DNA from: a bacterium
GTDB lineage: Bacteria > UBP6 > UBA1177
Direction: 5' to 3'
NCBI GenBank assembly: GCA_016290135.1
Contig: JAEESW010000002.1
Location: 10,001-74,000, forward strand
Length of the DNA stretch: 64,000 nucleotides
The translations under genes and the position numbers were made by a program. Positions 9,805 through 19,100 of the stretch are shown here, piece by piece; the first letter of the stretch is position 1; every line of letters starts with the position of its first letter. The notes under the pieces were generated by a model, which did no database searches, had not been told where the DNA came from, and saw nothing but the letters and a program-made list of their open reading frames with translations.

Positions 9805-11366
9805 GCCGTCTCTCGGCGGACGAGTTCCGCAACCACCTGAATTATTACCTCGTAATCCGTTTCTTCTTCGTTTTCACCGTCATATTTTCATTCTTTCTTT
9901 TCCCGTTCATCCGCGAGAATACCGATATCTTCTCATTTGCAAACAAATGCTTTCTCCTTTCATCGTTCATAATACTCGTATTCAACATCGCCTCGCTGAT
10001 CTTCGGCCGTTTTATCCGTGAAAAGTATCTTACACTTTTCGCCTATATGCAGTTCATCGTGGAGATCACATTCTGGGTCATGGTCTCATACATCAGCGGC
10101 GGAATAAGTTCCCCCTACCTTTATGTCATAATCATAAACATCGTTTACGCGGGGATCCTCATGCGGGAAAAAGGGGCGGCGGTCACGATACTTTACGCAT
10201 TCACTCTGCTTCTCCTGCAGGGCATGTGCATCAAATTCGACTTTCTTCCGCTCATAACCTCAGAACTCGTGAAGACCTACACAGCATCGTGGGAGTCCTA
10301 TTTTTCGCGGCTTTTCACCTACCTTCTCTTTTTCTCATTCACAGGTTTCGTAGCAAGCAGGATAACGAAAAGTTTCCGGCAGGCGAACAGTTCACTTATC
10401 GAGTCCACACTAAGGAACAAAGAGATGCAGAAGCATTTCTTCGCGATATTTTCGCAGATAAATATCGGTATCGTGATCTTTGACGAAACGGCGAAATTTT
10501 ATGTGAACAGATACGCGGAACAGTTCGAAGATATCCTTGACAGATTTCTTGCCGAAGCAACGAAGGACACCGCTTCAAACGGCGCGTGGTCTGAGAAAAA
10601 GATCGGCGATTTCTGGCTTTCCTACACCGTGATGCCCTACATCGAGAACCAGAAAGTCATTATATTCTCAGATCTTACTGCGATCAGAAAGCAGGAGGAA
10701 AGTTTCGAACTTCAGGAAAAGCTGGCAACTATCGGAAAACTCACGGCAACGATAGCCCACGAGATCAAAAATCCCCTCACAAGCCTCATCGGAGCAAGCG
10801 AACTGATGTTTTCAGAAATAAAAGAGAGCCAGCCCGAATCGGAGGAGCTCATCGAGATCGTCCGCCGTGAAGGAACACGCGTAAAGACCCTGCTCGATTC
10901 ACTTTTCAGATACACCGAAGAGACTTCATACACACTTATGGAATGCGTTCCGAGTTCGATCCTGACAGATGTCGTGACACTTTTCAGACTCGGACATCCG
11001 AAAGTAAAAATAACCTGCAAAGTCGATGAATTTTCCGTTCTCGGAGACGCCGAAAAGCTGAAACAGGTCTTCTGGAACATAATGACAAACAGCGCTGAAG
11101 AGATGAATGACGAAGGAGAAATCAACATATTCTCGGAACTTTCCGAAAACTCTTTCAAACTCTATTTTGACGACACCGGCTCAGGTTTCAACGAAAAAAA
11201 TATCGACAAAATTTTTGACCCGTTTTTTTCAACAAAAAAGCGCGGGACAGGTCTCGGACTTGCTCTCGTTTATAGGATCATCACAAAACACGGCGGCAAG
11301 ATAAAAGCCATGAACACCGAAAAAGGTGCGAGAATTATTATAGATTTCGGAATCAAGGTTAAATGA
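9801..11366 (+). CDS. pilS: Sensor histidine kinase, PilS-like
   Basis: 521-residue membrane histidine kinase. Six hydrophobic segments in the first ~190 residues match the PilS sensor domain that monitors pilin in the membrane. A PAS-like stretch follows, then the H-box IAHEIKNPLTSL, N-box WNIMTNSAEEM, G1 DTGSGF and F/G2 region FDPFFSTKKRGTGLGLALV. The start overlaps the pilC stop by 4 bp (ATGA) and the end overlaps pilR in the same way, indicating translational coupling. Partner of the adjacent PilR by context; in known systems the pair controls pilA transcription. Confidence 0.9.
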   Translation: MSRLSADEFRNHLNYYLVIRFFFVFTVIFSFFLFPFIRENTDIFSFANKCFLLSSFIILVFNIASLIFGRFIREKYLTLFAYMQFIVEITFWVMVSYISGGISSPYLYVIIINIVYAGILMREKGAAVTILYAFTLLLLQGMCIKFDFLPLITSELVKTYTASWESYFSRLFTYLLFFSFTGFVASRITKSFRQANSSLIESTLRNKEMQKHFFAIFSQINIGIVIFDETAKFYVNRYAEQFEDILDRFLAEATKDTASNGAWSEKKIGDFWLSYTVMPYIENQKVIIFSDLTAIRKQEESFELQEKLATIGKLTATIAHEIKNPLTSLIGASELMFSEIKESQPESEELIEIVRREGTRVKTLLDSLFRYTEETSYTLMECVPSSILTDVVTLFRLGHPKVKITCKVDEFSVLGDAEKLKQVFWNIMTNSAEEMNDEGEINIFSELSENSFKLYFDDTGSGFNEKNIDKIFDPFFSTKKRGTGLGLALVYRIITKHGGKIKAMNTEKGARIIIDFGIKVK

Positions 11367-12790
11367 TGGAAAATTCTGAAAAAGTTAAGATTCTTGTTAT
11401 CGACGACGAACTCAGCATGCGTCAGTTTCTCCAGATACTGCTGAAAAAGGACGGCTACGACGTCACGACTGCAGAAAACGGCGAAATCGCGCTGCGCAAG
11501 CTGAAAGAAGAAAATTTCACGGTGATCCTGATGGATTACAATATGCCTGAAGCAATAGACGGCATCGATCTACTGAACGAACTCCTTCACACGAGTCCGA
11601 GATCTCAGGTCATCGTGATCACAGCTTATGCATCGACGGAACAGGCGATAAAGGCGATAGAACTGGGAGCAGTCGACTATGTCAGCAAACCTTTCAATGT
11701 TGCGGAGATACGCGACATCGTGAAGAAGTGCGTTGCATCGGCCTCACAGATGAAAAAAAACGAGGAACCGCCGAAAACTCCGGCGGCGAAACCGGATACC
11801 GAAACACGGAACATGCCGGAAGAAAGCGGCATGATCGCCCAAAGTCCGCAGATGAAAAAGATCCTCGAACTCGCCCTCCGCATAGCTCCGACCGACAGCA
11901 CAGTCCTCATTACCGGAGACAGCGGAACAGGAAAGGAGGTCCTTGCGAACTTCATCCACAAAAACAGCGGCAGAGGCGACCTTCCATGGTATCCGATAAA
12001 CTGCGGTGCGATCCCTGAGAATCTTCTTGAAAGCGAACTTTTCGGGCATGAAAAGGGCTCTTTCACCGGCGCATATCAGACAAAAAAAGGTTATTTCGAA
12101 GTCGCCGGGAACGGCACGCTTTTCTTAGATGAGATCGGCGAACTCGGTGAAAATATGCAGGTGAAGCTGCTTCGAGTGCTTCAGGAAAGGGTTTTCACGA
12201 GGGTCGGAGGCACAGAAAAAATCCCGACGGGAGTCCGCCTCATCGCCGCGACCAACAAAAACCTTCAGGAGCAGATCAAAAAAGGAAAATTCCGCGAAGA
12301 CCTTTACTTCCGCCTGAACGTTATCGAGCTTTACATTCCGCCGCTTGCGGAAAGACGCGCCGACATAATGCCTCTTGCTGAAATGTTCCTGGATCAGTTC
12401 TCGAAAAAAACAGGGACAAACTTCAGATTTTCAGACGAGATCCTTGATTTTTTCAACCGCTACAACTTTCCCGGGAATGTCAGGGAGCTCAAAAATATCA
12501 TCGAACGCGGCACGATATTCGCACGCGACGGGCTTGTCTCGGAGATCAGCATCGAAAAAGCGACCTCTTCACAAAACAGGCAGCCATCCGGAGGAAATCC
12601 TTTCGAGATCGACCTTTCGCACAATGTGGATCTTGACGAGATCTTATCAGGGATCGAAAAACGCTACATCGTTGAAGCCCTCAAAAAGACGAACTACAAC
12701 CGCCACGACACCTGCGTTCTGCTCAATCTGACAGAAAGGATGCTCAGATACCGCATGAGCAAGCTCGGGATCAGGGATGAAAAGGAATGA
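11363..12790 (+). CDS. pilR: Sigma54-dependent response regulator, PilR-like
   Basis: 475 residues: receiver domain (VLVIDDE-type acidic pocket, phospho-acceptor Asp in ILMDYNMPE), AAA+ sigma54-activation domain, and a Fis-type HTH at the C-terminus. In the AAA+ part Walker A is GDSGTGKE, the sigma54 contact loop reads GSFTGA rather than the commoner GAFTGA, and Walker B is GTLFLDEIGEL. PilR-type proteins activate sigma54 promoters, classically pilA. No pilA and no convincing -24/-12 promoter is present in this window, so its targets are elsewhere. The ATGATG start allows either of two adjacent codons. Confidence 0.92.
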   Translation: MMENSEKVKILVIDDELSMRQFLQILLKKDGYDVTTAENGEIALRKLKEENFTVILMDYNMPEAIDGIDLLNELLHTSPRSQVIVITAYASTEQAIKAIELGAVDYVSKPFNVAEIRDIVKKCVASASQMKKNEEPPKTPAAKPDTETRNMPEESGMIAQSPQMKKILELALRIAPTDSTVLITGDSGTGKEVLANFIHKNSGRGDLPWYPINCGAIPENLLESELFGHEKGSFTGAYQTKKGYFEVAGNGTLFLDEIGELGENMQVKLLRVLQERVFTRVGGTEKIPTGVRLIAATNKNLQEQIKKGKFREDLYFRLNVIELYIPPLAERRADIMPLAEMFLDQFSKKTGTNFRFSDEILDFFNRYNFPGNVRELKNIIERGTIFARDGLVSEISIEKATSSQNRQPSGGNPFEIDLSHNVDLDEILSGIEKRYIVEALKKTNYNRHDTCVLLNLTERMLRYRMSKLGIRDEKE

Positions 12791-12798
12791 CCTGAGTC

Positions 12799-13671
12799 AT
12801 GAACAAACTTCTGGCTTTCATAAAATCGGCGCGTTTTGCCGAAGTCTCGATCCTTCTCGGTTTCCCGATGATAGGTCTTTTCTTCGCCTTCAGATCGGCA
12901 GATCAGCTTTTTTCACTTCCGGTTTTTCTCTTTGTTGCGGCTATATTTTCTCTCTTCACTGCCATCTATGCGTTCAACGGCCTTGCTGGAAGTGAAGACG
13001 ACTGCCACAACTCGCGCCTCTCCGACCTGAAAGGGGTAAAGACTTCATTCATAGTCACTCTCTCGGTCTCGCTCGTTCTTTCGCTCGTTCTTTTTTTCCT
13101 GATAAGGCCTGTGCTCGCGCTCTTTGCAGCCGTAAGTTTCCTTCTCTGGTGCATCTATTCGTTCCCCAAAAAAGGGTTCAAATACCGGCCTTTGCTCGGG
13201 ACGCTGATACACTTCATCGGTCAGATCATCCATTTCCTCATGGGATACACGGTTTTAGCCCCGCTTGACAGAGGGAGCGCAGCCGTATCAGTTTATTTTG
13301 CCCTTCTTTTTTCGGCAGGGCACATAAACCATGAGCTCATAGACCACGATGCCGATAAAAAAAGCGGGATAAAGACAGGTGCTGTCTGCTTCGGAGTTTC
13401 GGCATGGGAAAAGGTCTCCCTTCTCCTTTTTCTTGCAGCGGCGCTCTATATTTCCGCCCTTTCACTGATCGAAAAAGAACTCTTAAAAGTCTCTTTTCCG
13501 TTCATGATCGCAGGCTGTATCCATGTGATCTTCAAAATATGCACAATGAAAAGAGCTTCTCTGCAGGCGAAATTCCTTGCCGAGAGAAGTTTTTACAGAA
13601 TACTCTACTTTGCCGCGGGAATAGTCTTCATTTTGGCGAAGATCTTTGATCTTACAAACTTTATCAAGTAA
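12799..13671 (+). CDS. UbiA-family membrane protein (prenyltransferase-like)
   Basis: 290-residue protein with about eight to nine membrane helices. The second UbiA Asp motif is recognisable near residues 184-195 (HELIDHDADKKSG). The first motif is atypical: Asn60 is followed by GLAGSEDD instead of the standard NDxxDxxxD spacing. UbiA enzymes transfer prenyl groups to aromatic acceptors or act on other polyprenyl substrates; the substrate cannot be told here. It starts 8 bp after pilR and is followed by an unknown gene and etfB, so it seems to be transcribed with the pilus regulators. A redox-quinone or lipid role is possible given etfB downstream, but this is only an inference. Confidence 0.65.
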   Translation: MNKLLAFIKSARFAEVSILLGFPMIGLFFAFRSADQLFSLPVFLFVAAIFSLFTAIYAFNGLAGSEDDCHNSRLSDLKGVKTSFIVTLSVSLVLSLVLFFLIRPVLALFAAVSFLLWCIYSFPKKGFKYRPLLGTLIHFIGQIIHFLMGYTVLAPLDRGSAAVSVYFALLFSAGHINHELIDHDADKKSGIKTGAVCFGVSAWEKVSLLLFLAAALYISALSLIEKELLKVSFPFMIAGCIHVIFKICTMKRASLQAKFLAERSFYRILYFAAGIVFILAKIFDLTNFIK

Positions 13672-13676
13672 TTACA

Positions 13677-14660
13677 ATGAGTTACACAGCAAACATAATT
13701 TATTTTTCAAATAGGCCGGATGCTTTGAAAATAAGCGCCCATCTTGCTCTCTCAGGGATAAGTTCCGAACTTTTTCCGGTGAAAAAATGCATCATCACGG
13801 AAGACATTTCCGACTTTTTCGTCTTCGACAAAACCCAGGCGGATCCGCTTGAAAAGGCCTATCTGCGCGACGGGAAGACCGGTCCGGCGGCTCTTCTTTC
13901 GATACAGAAGATGATCCTCGACAGGATAATCAACGATGCAAAAGAAGAGACTCTTTTCTTTGTTGAAGAGAGTTTCATCCCGGAATGTTTCTACATCAGA
14001 AAAGCCCTTTTCAGGAAGAGAAAAACTTTCTTTTCTTTCGGCAGGCTTGCTCCGGAATCCGGCCTTTCGGTCGTCAGAGGCGCACTTGACCTGGGATTCC
14101 ACGAGGCGTCGTTTTTGGATTTTCCGGAGCCTGAAAAAAACTGCCGCCCTGCTGCAAAAGTATCGTGCTTTCCTGAATTTGACGGCACTTTGGCGATAGA
14201 TGCCCCGCCGGATCCGGTCCCGGTGCGTTATCTCCGCTTCTTCAGAAGCCCGCTGCAGCTCACGAAAGCGCTCATCCGCTTTTACGACTCGCTTCTTCCC
14301 AGCCGAAAGCATGCAGAGATCTTTATCTATTCACCAAACAAGGCAGCAGACTCATACACATCTTCCGAAAGGACTGCGCAGCTCATCAGACTTTTGGGAG
14401 CAAGAGGAAGAACTTTTTCCGACTTTTCGGAACTTCCTTCAGGCACGACCGTTCTCACATGGTCGACAAAGCGCTTTTTCCAGCTCCTCAAAAACGGATT
14501 CAGGCCGGTACCTGCGACAAGATCGCTTGCAGCAAAGATGTTCGACCAGAAGACAAAATCACTCGCCCGACTTATCGTATCATCTCCCGAAGCCGGAGCA
14601 GCTTTAAAAATAAAAAATTTTCTTCACAACTGCGAACTGAGGAATCTCAAAATAAGATGA
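13677..14660 (+). CDS. Unknown protein, 327 residues
   Basis: I do not recognise this protein. It has no signal peptide, no membrane helix and no obvious catalytic motif. The N-terminal ~100 residues alternate hydrophobic strands and charged helices. The middle contains several Phe/Arg-rich stretches, and the C-terminal third (roughly 215-290) reads like a Rossmann-like or receiver-like alpha/beta fold (HAEIFIYSPNK, GTTVLTW). It starts 5 bp after the UbiA-like gene and its stop overlaps the etfB start (ATGA), so it is translated in the same operon. Its genomic partners are the only clue to function. Confidence 0.75.
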   Translation: MSYTANIIYFSNRPDALKISAHLALSGISSELFPVKKCIITEDISDFFVFDKTQADPLEKAYLRDGKTGPAALLSIQKMILDRIINDAKEETLFFVEESFIPECFYIRKALFRKRKTFFSFGRLAPESGLSVVRGALDLGFHEASFLDFPEPEKNCRPAAKVSCFPEFDGTLAIDAPPDPVPVRYLRFFRSPLQLTKALIRFYDSLLPSRKHAEIFIYSPNKAADSYTSSERTAQLIRLLGARGRTFSDFSELPSGTTVLTWSTKRFFQLLKNGFRPVPATRSLAAKMFDQKTKSLARLIVSSPEAGAALKIKNFLHNCELRNLKIR

Positions 14661-15448
14661 ATATCGCCGTGCTCATAAAACAGGTCCCGAGGACCGACAA
14701 AATAAAGATAGACAAAGAAAAGGGAACGCTCATCAGAAAAGGGGTCGAATCGATCCTGAATCCTTACTGCGAATACGCTCTCGAAGCAGCTGTCGCGATA
14801 AAAAAACAGATCAAGAACACAAAGATCACCGTCATAACGATGGGGCCGCCGAGCGCAAAAGCTGTTATCCGGCGTGCCGTCGCTCTCGGTGCAGATGAAG
14901 GTGTCATCCTGAGCGACAAAGCCTTTGCCGGATCTGACTGCCGGGCCACCGCTTATGCCCTTTCCTGCGGCATAAAAAAGGCCTGCGGAACCCCCGACAT
15001 CATCCTCTGCGGGCGTCAGGCAATAGACGGCGATACCGCTCAGGTACCTGGAGAGACCGCGCAGATGCTGGGGATCCCGATGATTCCCTATATCACTGAA
15101 ATAGTCAGCATCTCGGAAAGATCACTGACCGTAAAAAGCGAATTCGACAACAAAGAACTTACCCTTTCCGCAGACTTTCCTCTCATTCTCACTGTCAGGA
15201 AGGGCTCGAACAACAGACGAATGCCTTCTTTGAGCGATGCGATACGGGCTTTTTCCTACGAGCCTGAAATAATGAGTGCGCAGGAAGCCGGATGTGATCC
15301 TGAAAAACTCGGTCTTTCAGGAAGTCCGACAAGAGTCGTGAAGATCGTTCCGGTCGCAGCAAAAGGAAACTGCCGCTTCTTCAACAGCTCCGACTGCGCC
15401 GAAGGTCTCGCTGAAATCAAAAAAATGATCGAAAAAAACAAAGAGTGA
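14657..15448 (+). CDS. etfB: Electron transfer flavoprotein beta subunit
   Basis: 263-residue EtfB/FixA-type protein. N-terminal IAVLIKQVP, the AMP-binding LCGRQAIDGDTAQVPG motif and the segment FPLILTVRKGSNNRRMPSL are characteristic. The ATG at 14657 overlaps the upstream stop by 4 bp; the frame stays open further upstream, but that part is antiparallel to no conserved sequence. EtfB normally forms a heterodimer with EtfA, which carries FAD. No etfA, acyl-CoA dehydrogenase or EtfQO gene is adjacent, which is unusual because etfB and etfA are nearly always paired. Confidence 0.9.
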   Translation: MNIAVLIKQVPRTDKIKIDKEKGTLIRKGVESILNPYCEYALEAAVAIKKQIKNTKITVITMGPPSAKAVIRRAVALGADEGVILSDKAFAGSDCRATAYALSCGIKKACGTPDIILCGRQAIDGDTAQVPGETAQMLGIPMIPYITEIVSISERSLTVKSEFDNKELTLSADFPLILTVRKGSNNRRMPSLSDAIRAFSYEPEIMSAQEAGCDPEKLGLSGSPTRVVKIVPVAAKGNCRFFNSSDCAEGLAEIKKMIEKNKE

Positions 15449-15455
15449 TCTTTCT

Positions 15456-16007
15456 CTAACCTATCTCAAGAAGCCTTTTGGCGACAAATTCAGGAGAGTC
15501 TTTGAGATTGTGGTGAATAATAAAAAATTCAGTCTGTGACATCAGTTTTTCAAGCATCGAAAAGTAGTGCCCGAAAAGCTGGTTTTCCCCTTCCGCAGGA
15601 GGCGCGGCGCAGAATAGAAGCTTTTTCCAGATGAGAGCCTTGTCAGTCAGTTTTTCAAGGTAAGTCTCTTTTTCGAACTCTTTGGCAACAAAAAGAAACG
15701 CCCTCAGTTTTGCCGTGAGCTCCTGATTCACGAGATATTTTTTCGTGCTGAAATTTTGTTCGTTCTGATCCCAGAAACTGCTTACGATTATGCCGCTATC
15801 AGCAAATTCAAGAAGACTTCTGTCATCGTTGATGGGGTTGAACAATTCTTTCAGTTTAAAGCAAAGAGTCGATTTACCTATTCCGCAGACTCCGCCGCAG
15901 ACAAAGGCGAAACCGTTTTTTTCAAAAGAACTCGAATGAACGATGAGACCTTTTTCAGCCGAGTACAACTCGCGCTGAACTTGAAGCGTCTCGGAAACAG
16001 GGGACAT
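15456..16007 (-). CDS. HprK-like P-loop kinase
   Basis: 183 residues with a Walker A motif CGGVCGIGKSTLCFK near residues 36-50 and an acidic NDDRSLLEF segment near 60-68. This layout matches the HPr kinase-like proteins that accompany PqqD-type proteins and small precursor peptides in RiPP loci, some of which phosphorylate their peptide. It is shorter than true HprK (~310 residues), and no HPr-binding or N-terminal HprK domain is visible. It starts 2 bp after the stop of a 37-residue peptide gene and ends the PqqD operon. A kinase role toward that peptide is an inference. It converges on etfB with a 7-bp gap and no visible terminator. Confidence 0.7.
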   Translation of the reverse strand: MSPVSETLQVQRELYSAEKGLIVHSSSFEKNGFAFVCGGVCGIGKSTLCFKLKELFNPINDDRSLLEFADSGIIVSSFWDQNEQNFSTKKYLVNQELTAKLRAFLFVAKEFEKETYLEKLTDKALIWKKLLFCAAPPAEGENQLFGHYFSMLEKLMSQTEFFIIHHNLKDSPEFVAKRLLEIG

Positions 16008-16009
16008 CG

Positions 16010-16123
16010 TTAGTCACATTTAAACGGATCATCTTCTGTCGGAACACACTCACTCGCGTAGACCACCTTTCTGTCAAGTTCGATCTCTTCGATAATTTCA
16101 GGTTTCTGATAATTCTTTTTCAT
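16010..16123 (-). CDS. Small peptide, candidate RiPP-type precursor (37 residues)
   Basis: Short gene with an excellent ribosome-binding site (GGGAGG, 5-6 nt before the ATG). The peptide begins MKKNYQKPEIIEEIELD, a Lys/Tyr/Pro-Glu leader pattern shared by many small peptides next to PqqD or lasso-type machinery. It ends in a Cys-containing tail, ASECVPTEDDPFKCD, with two Cys, one Ser, one Thr and four acidic residues. It sits between a giant lipoprotein and an HprK-like kinase in an operon headed by a PqqD-like gene. No homologue can be confirmed here, and the precursor role is an inference from leader style and neighbours. Confidence 0.65.
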   Translation of the reverse strand: MKKNYQKPEIIEEIELDRKVVYASECVPTEDDPFKCD

Positions 16124-16145
16124 AATATCCTCCCATAAATAAAAA

Positions 16146-19100
16146 TTAAAAATCCAATCTTTCGCAGTTTCCTGCCGCTTTCGCATTGTTACAATAAATT
16201 ATAGCATCGTCAAGCATCATCAATTTTGGGTTGGAACCTGTTTGATAAGAAAACACCTCGAAAACCGAAGGCTGCGTTCTAAGCTGTTTTGCACCAGTCG
16301 CACCATCAGTATAGGTGTAGTAAATAAGCACACCGGTTGAAGAAGTAATTACCAAATCATCTGCTCCGTCACCGTTGAGATCTTTCGCTTCTGTCGCAAC
16401 GGCAACAACATTGGACGAAGGAGTAAAACCGTAATTATCGTAAATAGCAGAAAAATCGTTTATAGTCATATCTGGTTTAGAATTTATACCGCTGATTGAG
16501 CCGTAGTAAATCCTTGTTTCACTTTTTTCATCTGTATCGTAATTATAAACAAAATCGGTTATTCCGTCACCGTTGAAATCACCTTTACTCATATACAATC
16601 CAGGGCTGGAAAGAGATTTGAATTTAGGAGTAAGTGAACCTTCGGAAGTGCCGCCGTAAAGTATATAGAGTGCGTTGTCAGAACCTAAAACGAAATCAGT
16701 TTTTCCGTCATCATTGAGGTCTCCTACATCCATCATGCCTGAATTGCCGACTTTTGCATCAGTTGCATTACCTGTGAATGTAAGATCGGGTTCTTCGCCT
16801 ACAAAACCGCCTTCCTTGCAGCCTAAGTAAACATAAACTTCTCCGGCTTTGCTGAAATCCCCGACATTTTTCGAAGGTGCTGTAATTAAAATATCATCAC
16901 AACCGTCACCGTCAAAATCTCCAGTTGCAAGCCCTCTGTTTGCCTGATTCGAAGCATCTTTTGCCCTGAAAGAAAAAGGAGTTCCTTCAAAATCGATTCC
17001 GTCCTCTGTTCCGAAGAAAACAAAAACATTTCCCTTATAATTGGTGTAAGCAAAGTCTTTGAAACCGTCACCGTTGAAATCTGCTTTTGACGAAATATCC
17101 TGACCAACCATTTCTGTTGAACCGATTGTGCCGCGGAACGATTTTATAAGCGTATGGCCGGCACCCGAATAGATATCAACAAAACCGTTATACTGGTTGT
17201 CTATACCTGAATCCGACTTGTAGCGGTTTGAAATAGCGTAGTCCTCAAAACCGTCGTTATCGACATCTCCGATGATTTTAAGTCTGAAATTGTGGTAACC
17301 GCTCGAATTTTCATAAATATTGGTCCACTCCATTTTGAGAGTGCCGAAATCTTTGACCGAGCCTGCATTGACCTCACCAAAATTCTTAGCCATGACTCTG
17401 CCGTCATCCGCAAGGACCGCATTGACCGCTACGACTGCCGCACAGTAGCTGTTTCCGTTTTTGTGGATGTCTGCCGTAAGCGTTCCCGCCGCATTCGTCA
17501 CCGCATTTACGAAGAAGTTGTAGCTCATCTGCGTATCGAGAGGTTTCGTGATCTTTCCCGCAAATTCAGTGAGCGGAACAGTCGCACTGTCGAATTCATC
17601 GACTATAGAACATGTTCCTTCGTCATAGCTCTGGTAGCGCACTTCGTAAGCGTAAGGCTTTGCTGCAAGCGGATCCCACGCGAAATTAAGTTTTCCCAGA
17701 AGAGCATCTGCAGTCGATGCGGATGCCGCGGCCGTTACAGGCTCAGGAAGCGCCAGATCGACGTGAAGCGGAACGGAATATCTCTGAACGAATCCGCTTT
17801 CAGTCTTGAGAACGAAAACAAGGTCGTAATCAGTCTGACCGTTCATATTCGTGTCTGGAACTGCCAGATTCGAGAAATCGGCAGAATAGTAGTTTTCAGG
17901 AATAGCGTCCCCCTGCATCTTGACAAGGGAAACCTTAGCATATTCGAAACCGGCAGGTGCGTTTTCGATCTCCATAAAGCCGCCGGTCACAGAATTCTGG
18001 ACCGTGAATTTTATCGCCGATCCGGCCTTGAAATTAAGTATTCCGTCTCCCGGAGTAAGGTCGTCATCATATCCGAAACCAAGTTCGGCGAGCTCTGTCT
18101 CTTCGGTCGAAGGATCGTCCGTAAGCTCGTAAATGCTGCAGTATTCAGCCGATTTAGGACATATTTTCGGGCTCGCGACATATACGCCGGGAGTTCTGTC
18201 TGTCGCAGCAAGATAGTAGGTCTCGCTGTAAAGGCCTGATGTTATCGAAAGTTCCGAAACAGCAACGAGATTGAGCGGAAGACCGACGGTCTCATAACCT
18301 GCCGCACCTATCGTGACAGTATTGCTTACAGAACCGATCTCGTAACCTACTTCCGTTCCCTGAGCCGCATAGATCCTGACAGCAGCTTTGCACGAAGATT
18401 CTGCACAGTTTTCAAGTTCAGCCGGGCCGAACCATACCGGTTTTGCCTCATGAGTGACGTTCATGACCGTGACGCCGTCTGCTTTCTTCAAAGTGATCTC
18501 GGGAACATCGTGAGTTACCTCAAACGTGTTTCCGACTGAAGCAGTAACGTTTCCGTGATCGTCCGTAAGTGTGAGATCTGCGCTCCACTCACCTTTTGAA
18601 AGCTGCAGCGTCTTTTCAAAAACGCCGTTTTCCGTAATGACCCCGTGCCATGTTTTTACACTTTCCCCTTTTGTCGCAACGAGAGTATAAGAGGTCTCAG
18701 GCGCGGCATTTGAAAGATCGATCGTCATTTTTACCGGATAGTTTTCCGTATCGAAAGCAAGCGAATTTATCATCGGAGCGGTGATATCGACTTCGTAGTA
18801 TTCTTCATCTCCGCCGCCTATCTTTCCGGGATTCCCCGCGAAATCGAGGACTTTGACTATGAACTGGTGTCTGCCGTCTATGAGATCCGGCAAATTGACA
18901 ACGATATTCTGCCTGTCATCTGAAAGAGTCGCCAAGTCCGTAATAACGATTTCGACCGAACCGAAAACATGACTGACTTCAACGATCTCACTAAGGATTT
19001 TATCAGAAACGATCTTCATTTTTACACCGTTGAGGCTGTGGGCAAACTCTGCCACGCTTGCCCCTTCGAGATGCTCGACATCACTCATAACGAGCCATCT

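Noticed and set aside
14459-14656. In-frame N-terminal extension of etfB
   Set aside because: The upstream part is the shadow of the preceding gene in another frame; EtfB homology starts at the Met at 14657.
15449-15455. Terminator between convergent etfB and the HprK-like gene
   Set aside because: The gap is 7 bp and no hairpin with a T-run is visible on either strand.
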